Assembly: GCF_009905375.1 (NCBI RefSeq)
Contig: NC_133653.1
Location: 96,274,609-96,338,608, forward strand
DNA length: 64,000 nucleotides
Direction: 5' to 3'
Origin: Apium graveolens
Lineage: Eukaryota > Streptophyta > Magnoliopsida > Apiales > Apiaceae
Shown here: positions 56,806 through 64,000 of the stretch, piece by piece
How the letters are laid out: every line of letters begins with the position of its first letter
Numbering within the stretch: position 1 is the first letter of the stretch
The notes under the pieces: generated by a model
The model's database searches: none
What the model saw: the letters and a program-made list of their open reading frames with translations, nothing else
Told to the model about the DNA's origin: nothing
Program-made: the position numbers and the translations under genes

Positions 56806-59800
56806 CTAAGAAAACAAATGAGGGTAATTTTCTCTCATATCACTTTCTAACTCCCAGGTTGACTCTTCAACCTTTGGGTTTCTCCACAATACTCTTACTA
56901 ACTTTACCACTTTATTTCTTAATACTTTCTCTCTTTCCTCTAGAATTTCTATCGGACTCTCTACATATGACAAATCTGCCTGAAGCTCTATTGGCTCATA
57001 TTCAATTACATGCCTGGAGTCTGGATTATACTTCTTAAGCATCAGTACATGAAAAATATTGTGAATGTGCTCCATGTGCGGAGGTAACGCCAACTTGTAA
57101 GCTACTTTGCCAACACGCTTTAGAATCTCAAAAGGTCCAACGTATCTTGGGCTCAGTTTTCCTTTCTTTTCAAATCTCGTTAATCCCTTCCATGGTGATA
57201 CTTTCAGTAATACCAAATTTCCTTCTTTGAATTCCATATTTTTTTTGATTGATCTGCATACTTCCTTTGACGATCTTGTGCTTCTATCAATCTCTTCTGG
57301 ATAACTTCAACAACTTCCTTTGTCTGCTGTACTAATTCAGGTCCAAGTATTTTGCGTTATCCTACCTCGTCCCAATACACTGGAGATCTGCATTTGCGTC
57401 CATAAAGGGCTTCATAGGGTGGCATCCCAATACTGGCGTGATAACTGTTGCTATAAGCAAATTCTACCAGGGGTAAATGCTCGTCCCAGCTTCCTTTGAA
57501 ATTAATAGCACAAACACGTAACATTCTTCAATTGTCTGGATCGTTATTTCGCTCTGGCCGTCCGTCTGTGGATGGTAAGCCGTACTCAAATTCAGTCTTG
57601 TTCCCAGACATTCTTGAAAACTCTTCCAAAATCTTGAATTAAATCTTGGATCTCGATCGGATACGATAGACACAGGAACTCCATAACGAACTATAATTTC
57701 CTTCAGGTACATATGGACCAACTTGTCGAGTGAAAATCTTTCATTTATAGGCAGAAAATGTTTCTGACTTGGTAAGTCTATCCACTATAACCTAGATGGC
57801 ATCATGATTAGCCTTTGTCCTTGGTAATCCAACTATGAAATCCATGGTAATATGCTCCCACTTCCACTCTGGAATCTCCAATGGCTGTAGTAATCCACTT
57901 GGTCTCTGATGCTCTGCTTTAACTCTCTGACATGTATAACATCTGCTAACCCATTCTGCAATTCCCCTCTTCATATCTGGCCACCAATAATTTTCCTTTA
58001 AATCACTGTACATGTACTTCCTGGATGGATTGAATACCTCGAATTATGAGCTTCCTGTAAAATTTCATTCTTCAGCTCCGTCACTGGTGGAATCCAAATT
58101 CTAGAAGAAAACCTAAGAATACCGTGATCGTCCTTTTGCGTGCACAATTCTTCACCTACCAAACGATTTATGTCCTGATCCATTACTTCTTCTTGACACT
58201 TCTTTATCTTCTCTAACAACTCCGGCTGGAAAGCCATACTATACACTTTTGCTTCATCAGGCTTGCAAATTCTAATCTCCAATTCCAATTTCTGAAATTC
58301 CTTATATATTTCTTCGGGTACTGATAACACATTTAACTTTTCCTTCCGACACAACGCATCCGCTACAACGTTCGCTTTACCGAGATGATAATTAATTGTA
58401 CAGTCATAATCTGTGATCAATTCTAACCATCTCATATGTCTTATATTAAGCTCCTTCTGTGTGAATATGTACTTTAAGCTTTTATGATCCGTGTAAATCT
58501 CATATTTTTCTCCATATAGATAATGTCTCCAAATTTTCAAAGCGAAAACTATGGCTGCTAGCTCCAAATCATGAGTAGGATATTTCTGTTCTTGTGGTTT
58601 CAGTTGCCTTGACACATACGCAATCACTTTATCGTGCTATATCAGAACACATATGAGTCCTTTATGAGAAGCATCACTATAGATTACGAAATTTCCTTGA
58701 TCGTCTGGAAGTGACAAAACAGGTGCCGTGATTAATCGTTTCTTCAATTCCTGAAAACTTTCTTCGCATTTATCGTTCCATATAAACTTTTCATTCTTCC
58801 GTGTAATCATTGTCAATGGTGTTGCAATCCTTGAGAAATTTTGAACGAATCGACAATAATATCCCGCTAATCCCAAAAAACTTCTTACCTCTGTTGGTGT
58901 TCTCGGTCTTTCCCAAATTTTAATTGCTTTAATCTTTGCTGGGTCCACTTTAATTCCTTCATTACTGACTATATGTCCTAAGAACTGAACCTCCTATAAC
59001 CAAAACTCACACTTCGAGAATTTAGCATATAACTTCTTTTTCCTTAAAATCTCCAAAGTTGTTCTCAAATGTTCTACATGATCATCTTCCGTCTTTGAAT
59101 AAATCAAAATGTCATCTATAAATACAATAACAAACTTGTCCAAATATTCCTTAAAAATTCTGTTCATCAGGTCCATAAACGCTGCCGGGGCATTGGTCAA
59201 TCCAAAAGACATTACTAAAAATTCATAATGTCCATACCTCGTTCTGAAAACTGTCTTTGGTATATCTTCTGGCTTAATCTTTAGTTGATCATATCCCGAT
59301 CTTAAGTCAATCTTGGAGAAGTACTTGGCTCCCTTCAATTGGTCAAACAAATCATCAATTCTGGGTAACGGATACTTGTTTTTGATTGTAAGCTTGTTCA
59401 ACTCCCGATAATCAATGCACAGTCTCATCCTTCCATCCTTCTTCTTGACAAATAATACTGGTGCACCCCACGAGGATACACTGGGTTTGATTACTCATTT
59501 TTCTATCAACTCTTGCAATTGCTTTTCTAGTTCCTTCATCTCAACGGGCGCCATTCTATACGGGGCCTTGGATACTGGTTCTGTTCGAGGTGCTAAGTCG
59601 ATTGCAAACTCAATTTCTCTATCTGGAGGAAGTCCTGGTAACTCATCGGGAAACACGTCTGGAAATTCATTAACTACTGGAATATCTTCAAGTTTCCCTG
59701 GCTCCTGACTTCTATCAATCACATATGCCACGAAATGCTCGCATCCTTGTCGTAGTAACTTCTTGGCTTGAATCATCGTTAAGAACTTCTTTGCTTGCTT

Positions 59801-61431
59801 CTGGCCCTTGAACGTTACTATCCTTTCGTCTGGCATCTTTACCATTACCTTCTTATTTCGACAATCTATCTGGGCATCGTGCTTAGATAACCAATCCATT
59901 CCTAAGATAACGTCAAATTCTCCTAACTTAAATGGTATCAAATCTACACAAAACTTACTACCGGGAATCTCAATCTCATAATTCCCACAAACTTGATTAA
60001 CAGATATACGTTCTTGATTTGCTAATTCCACAGTCATTATTTCATTTAGATACTCAACTGGACAATTTAACTTACTAACAAAATGTTGTGAAACAAACGA
60101 TCGAGTTGCTCCCGAATCTATTAACACTTTGGCACATAAAGAATTCACATTAAACGTACCTACCAAGACATCAGTATCCTGGATAGCGTCCTTCACAGAC
60201 ATATCAAAAACTCTAACCCTTGGAGTCTCATTCACTGCTGGGGTAGATCCCATAATCCTCAATGCATTACTAACTGGGGCTGGTGTCTTGCAATCCCTGG
60301 CTATATGTCCTGGCTTTCCACATTTAAAGCACGTAAATCCAATGGCCGGAACCTTCACTACTGGATTCTGGATAGACTGATCCTTGTTTGCTAGCTCTCT
60401 TGCTGGCTGATTTCGGCACTCCCTCGAATAGTGCCCTTTCTGGTTACACTTGAAACAAACTACATTCAACTTGTTACAAACTCCTCCATGCTTCTTCCCA
60501 CATACCTGACAATCTGGAAAAGTTAACCTTAACTGATTCGGCTGATTCACATTGGTTGGACGGTTGCCCTGGCCTCCATCGCCTGCATTTTGCCTTTTGA
60601 AGTTAAAATTTCTCCCTGGCTGAATCTTGCCCTTCTTAAAATTTGGAAACTTCCCTGGTTGTGACTAACCTTCATTCCCTTCGGACTTTCTCTTCTTACT
60701 TTCTTTTTCCTTCTGTGACATCTCACTCTCTGTCTCTACAATCATGGCATTCTGTACAACTCCTGCATAGGTATCCAACTCAAAAATGGCTACATTTCCT
60801 CTGATCCATGGCTTCAGACCTTGCTGGAATCTTTTAGTCTTCTTCCTTTCAGTATCCACATATGGCGGAACATACCTTGACAACTCTTCAGACTTACTCT
60901 CATAATCTGCCACCGACATATTTCCTTTCTTTAATTCTAAAAACTTTAGCTCCATCTGATCCTGAAGAAACTGGGGAAAATATTTTTTTTTTAAAACAAT
61001 TCCTTAAACCTTTCCCAAGTAATAACATTTGTTCCTTCCAATGTCTTCACATTTTCCCACCAATAGGTGGCTTCATTCTTCAAATAATAGCTTGCAAACT
61101 CAACCTTCTGTTCTTCCTTTACTTTCACTAAAGCAAACGACTTCTCTATTTCCTTTATCCAAATATTTGCTTCAATCGGATCTAGGGAACCTTTGAATTC
61201 TGGTGGGTTTACCGCCTGAAAAGTTTTGAAAGTTACCTGGGGATTGGTCTGTCTTTGTTGTTGTTGTGCCAGGTGAACTGTTTTTTGGGCCAAGATTTGA
61301 AGAATCTGGGCTATTGCTGGGTCTATTGCACCTGGATTCACATTCTGGTTTGTATTATCTTGGTTGTTATTGTATTTGTTGTTGGTTTCTTCATTCTGGG
61401 TGTTGGTGCGGATATTTCTTCTGGGAGGCAT
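56806..61431 (-). pseudogene. gag-pol: Tekay 2 gag-pol polyprotein, multiple stops and frameshifts
   Basis: The start is the Met of MPPRRNIRTN (61431). Gag is shifted in a T tract near 60990 and has a TAG near 60668. A long frame (59495-60550) holds both zinc knuckles ([28 protein letters not shown]) and the protease ([13 protein letters not shown]). RT (58994-59428) keeps FIDDILIYS and ends at a TAG. RNase H (58637-58948 and 57998-58627) has YSDASHKG and KANVVADAL. The integrase zinc domain (57792-58013) keeps CYTC, unlike copy 1. The DDE region (57464-57721) has SDRDPRFNSRFW and TDGQSEITIQT but shifts frame after TIEE. The GPF motif and chromodomain-like end are at 56806-57237. At least four frameshifts and six stops are present; it is non-functional. 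Confidence 0.92.
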
Positions 61432-61896
61432 TTTTCTGTAAAGAATCAAACAACTTATTCAGCTTTTAAATCAAATCCTTTGAATAAAAGAAAAGTTTTG
61501 TAAAACAATATCTCTTTTTAAAAACAGTTGTAACAGTTGAACTAAGTAAATTGCATACTTCTTTACAGAATATAAACAGTTATGGGAATAAGGTACATGG
61601 TATCACAGGGGTATAACGGGTGCAATAAATAAGGTAAAGTAAAACAGGTGCAGTAAAGCAAATGACAATGCTGGAAAAGAAAAAAATTCTGATATATATA
61701 GATAAAAAGTTTTAGGTAGTACAAGCGTAAAGACGCTTCAGAAGTAATAGCAAAAGGGTACAACAACCTACTCACTAGTCAGTAGATCTAGTCTATAAAT
61801 ATAACCCAAAAGTCTACTGATACATACTACACACTACTGTATATACTACACAGCCATAACAACTCTGATCAGCATCTCCATCTCTGGATCTCTGGC

Positions 61897-62415
61897 TCAA
61901 CTCCAAGGAAACTCTAGTCCTCCTAGCCTCTCTAAGTCCTCCATCACTTCACTAGCCCATCCCATAAGTGCATCAGGGCCTTGGCCAGGTAGTGTAGCTC
62001 CATGTAGCCTAGCCTCAAGAATCCTCCGTGTCACATGGATCTCCTCTCGAAGCTCCCTCGCACTACGATCAACATCTGTAGTCCTGATGATATGCTGCAG
62101 CTCTCGAATCTGGGCCAACAAGGAATCACGCTCGAACAAAAGAGCCTCATACCGGTAATAAGGAACTGGATGTAATGTAGACTGGAATGGGGCACTCACA
62201 ACTGAATGGCCAGTGGAATCTGAATCAACTAGTGGGGGTCCTCTGATAGGTGGCCTCATGCATGGGGGTGGAATAGCCTACAGTGGTATGGGCTGCAACA
62301 CAGGTGGGGGTAGAATAGCCAACACTAGTGGAACAACAGGACGTGGATCTGAAGATGGTACTCCAACTGAAGGCTCTGAGTGATCAGCTGATACGGGGAT
62401 GAAAGAGTCGGCCAT
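61897..62415 (-). pseudogene. Leader ORF upstream of gag, Tekay 2 (about 172 codons, one stop)
   Basis: This is the counterpart of 14168-14680 on the minus strand. It opens with the same 17 residues, MADSFIPVSADHSEPSV, followed by a Pro-rich stretch (LAILPPPVLQPIPL, MRPPIRGPP). A helical, charged C-terminal half follows (FERDSLLAQIRELQHIIRT, RSARELREEIHVTRRILEAR) and ends EDLERLGGLEFPWS. The only interruption is a TAG near 62280 where copy 1 has CAG. The frame length and the amino-acid pattern are kept although the copies differ by many substitutions. A coiled-coil-forming accessory protein is possible, but no known domain is recognised. Confidence 0.65.
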
Positions 62416-62597
62416 CACTGCTATCTGAAATCATATCGCAATATAAGAATCTTGAACCATGATGCGAATAATACAAATACCTATTATAACTTAGCACTCA
62501 ACCTCTCGACATTCTATTTCTCTATTCCTTACTTCTAATCCTAACCCTCTACCCATTCCCGTTAACCTAGGCTTGTGTCAGTGACTTATAACCTGTA

Positions 62598-62609
62598 GCT
62601 CTGATACCA
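62598..62609 (-). other. Primer-binding site of Tekay 2
   Basis: On the minus strand TGGTATCAGAGC lies four bases inside the 5' LTR, complementary to the initiator tRNA-Met end. Confidence 0.86.
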
Positions 62610-62613
62610 AATC

Positions 62614-64000
62614 TGTGGCGCCCTCCAAACCTGGGACAGAAGTTTGGGGTCCACACACACACCTTATTTATAACCTGCTTATAACAATAATAAAAATGAT
62701 AATAATAATATGCAGTGACCCTACTTACCAACTACCATGGACCACAACAGGTTAAAGTATGCACACAAGCCAAACATACACTTATATTACAAACCGTCCA
62801 AATCCCAACTATTCAAACTTAAAACTGAGTATTATACATTATTACAAACTTTTACAAACTTAAATTATCTCAAAAGATGCCTACTAGCTTAACTCGATCA
62901 ACCTGAACCCCTAGCTCTCGCGCTGGACTGGAGATCCTCGCTACCAACTAGTTCCTTCTTAACTGGAAAAGAACATAAACAACATCGCATAAATGAGCTA
63001 ACTAGCTCAGCAAGTCACAATGACAAAACTGAGAATAATGATCATCAAGTGAAAAGGGTTATGATATCAAGTGAACAATGAATTATGATTTAGAATTGGA
63101 TATTATATTTTCATTTTAAAAACCAAGGTTAGGCTGCTGATTAGTCACGCACTAACCCCGACCAAAGCACACAGCACTGCTTTAACTACTGGATCCAAGG
63201 CACACATTGGCCTAACTTGACCATTAATATGGTCTGACGATGAATCTGGTCCACAATTTTATAAAAACAATCTAATTCTATAATAACAGAATAAACAATG
63301 TAAAGCAATAAACAGAATCATAAACAATATCGAATGTTCGATAAGGAAATGGTTTCAATCTTTACAAGGGACCAGTATGGCAATTTCAAATCTTGATTAT
63401 TAGGTAATGAAAGAATTGGATAACAAAGGAATCAATATTTCAGGGTTACCAGGAATTGGTCTTTCAAAGCATAAGGTACAATGGTTTAAGTATGTGAGTA
63501 ATTCAATTCAGTGTTTGGTATTTAGTTTGTATGTATTTGTGGAGTAGTATCGTATATTTGTGGTTCGTATTTGGGTGTACAACAATCAGTGGTTTAGAAA
63601 GAATAAGGTTTACGGCTCAAGATCAATAACTGGAATCAGGGTTTTGGGTTCAGCGCTTCAAAGCACTTGCAATATAAAACAGGACTATCAATCAACTATA
63701 ATATATCTCGAGAAAGTTCAGAACACTTGCCTGGTTCTAGCTTGCTATACTGCACTAACTTCCGATCACAATCGTCTACTCCTCGACTATCTGTTTCCCT
63801 TTCCTATGCCTTGCCTCTTCTGCTCACATATCATAAGCATCTATTAATACTCAACTTATATGATTCTATTCGATACACACTTCTATCTAACCTTCGTTTC
63901 ACCCAAATCCGATTAACGGATTTAAAGTTACGCTATAGACAAGTAAACATCGAACATATAGATCGATAGTCAAACAACAAGGCACATATAACACATAACA
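62614..64000 (-). repeat. 5' LTR of Tekay 2, partial
   Basis: It begins TGTGGCGCCCTCC on the plus strand and continues to the window edge. It matches 53266-54650 closely, with scattered differences (for example GGGTCAG against GGGACAG near the end). The antisense frame at 63667-63969 is in this LTR. Confidence 0.88.

Larger units (their letters stand above)
53266..64000 (-). mobile_element. Tekay/Del-type chromovirus 2, minus strand, runs off the window
   Basis: The same family as 10533-22631. It has a 3' LTR (53266-56768), polypurine tract, decayed gag-pol, leader ORF, primer site and the first 1.39 kb of the 5' LTR. It is inserted in the SIRE env-like upstream region. The five bases before it are ACTTT; the partner is outside the window. 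It has more frameshifts than copy 1, so its coding part is older or less constrained. Confidence 0.9.

Overview
This window reads as intergenic heterochromatin from a flowering plant, most likely a eudicot with a large, repeat-rich nuclear genome. The evidence is plant LTR-retrotransposon lineages (Ty3/gypsy Tekay/Del and Athila/Tat; Ty1/copia SIRE/Maximus type), plant CACTA DNA transposons, fragments of plant nuclear genes (exocyst EXO84, plastid-type acyl carrier protein) and a plastid trnG-UCC intron insert. An asterid such as Apiaceae would fit the style of the repeats, but nothing here proves it. I found no intact host gene, no rRNA and no complete tRNA gene; nearly every long open frame belongs to a transposon.

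Layout. (1) 1-402: the end of an Athila-type LTR in + orientation. (2) 403-1143, 8638-10532 and 22632-24797 are pieces of one Athila/Tat-like element on the minus strand. Its RT, RNase H and integrase are missing, and its 5' LTR is 23369-24797. Two elements are nested in it: a SIRE-type copia element that keeps only gag (1144-8637, minus, target-site duplication ATATC, LTRs identical apart from one base in a T tract in the parts compared) and a full-length but mutated Tekay chromovirus (10533-22631, plus, target-site duplication TTGAT). (3) 24798-28974: the 3' part of a second SIRE family on the plus strand (env-like ORF plus LTR), into which the Athila-like element had inserted. (4) 28975-33260: AT-rich unassigned DNA holding a long imperfect inverted repeat (about 29600-31500) and a possible LTR fragment. 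(5) 33261-40719: a non-autonomous CACTA element with an array of about twelve units near 177 bp, interrupted by a 3.3 kb solo Tekay LTR (36638-39979). (6) 41340-42667: LTR and 3' end of a third SIRE-like family. (7) 42668-53265: a minus-strand copy of the second SIRE family. It carries a plastid DNA insert (45951-46390) and a 3.66 kb gene-capturing CACTA element (47968-51625, target-site duplication TGT). (8) 53266-64000: a second Tekay chromovirus on the minus strand, heavily mutated, whose 5' LTR runs off the window.

The history is one of nesting. An old SIRE layer received an Athila-like element, then Tekay and very recently the gag-only copia element. Another SIRE copy received plastid DNA, a Pack-CACTA and Tekay. 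The observations most worth following are: the Pack-CACTA carrying EXO84 and acyl carrier protein fragments; a conserved extra ORF of about 170 codons between LTR and gag in both Tekay copies; the young gag-only copia element; the internal TATA box before the SIRE env-like ORF; the 177-bp array inside a CACTA; and an antisense ORF kept open in all five Tekay LTRs.
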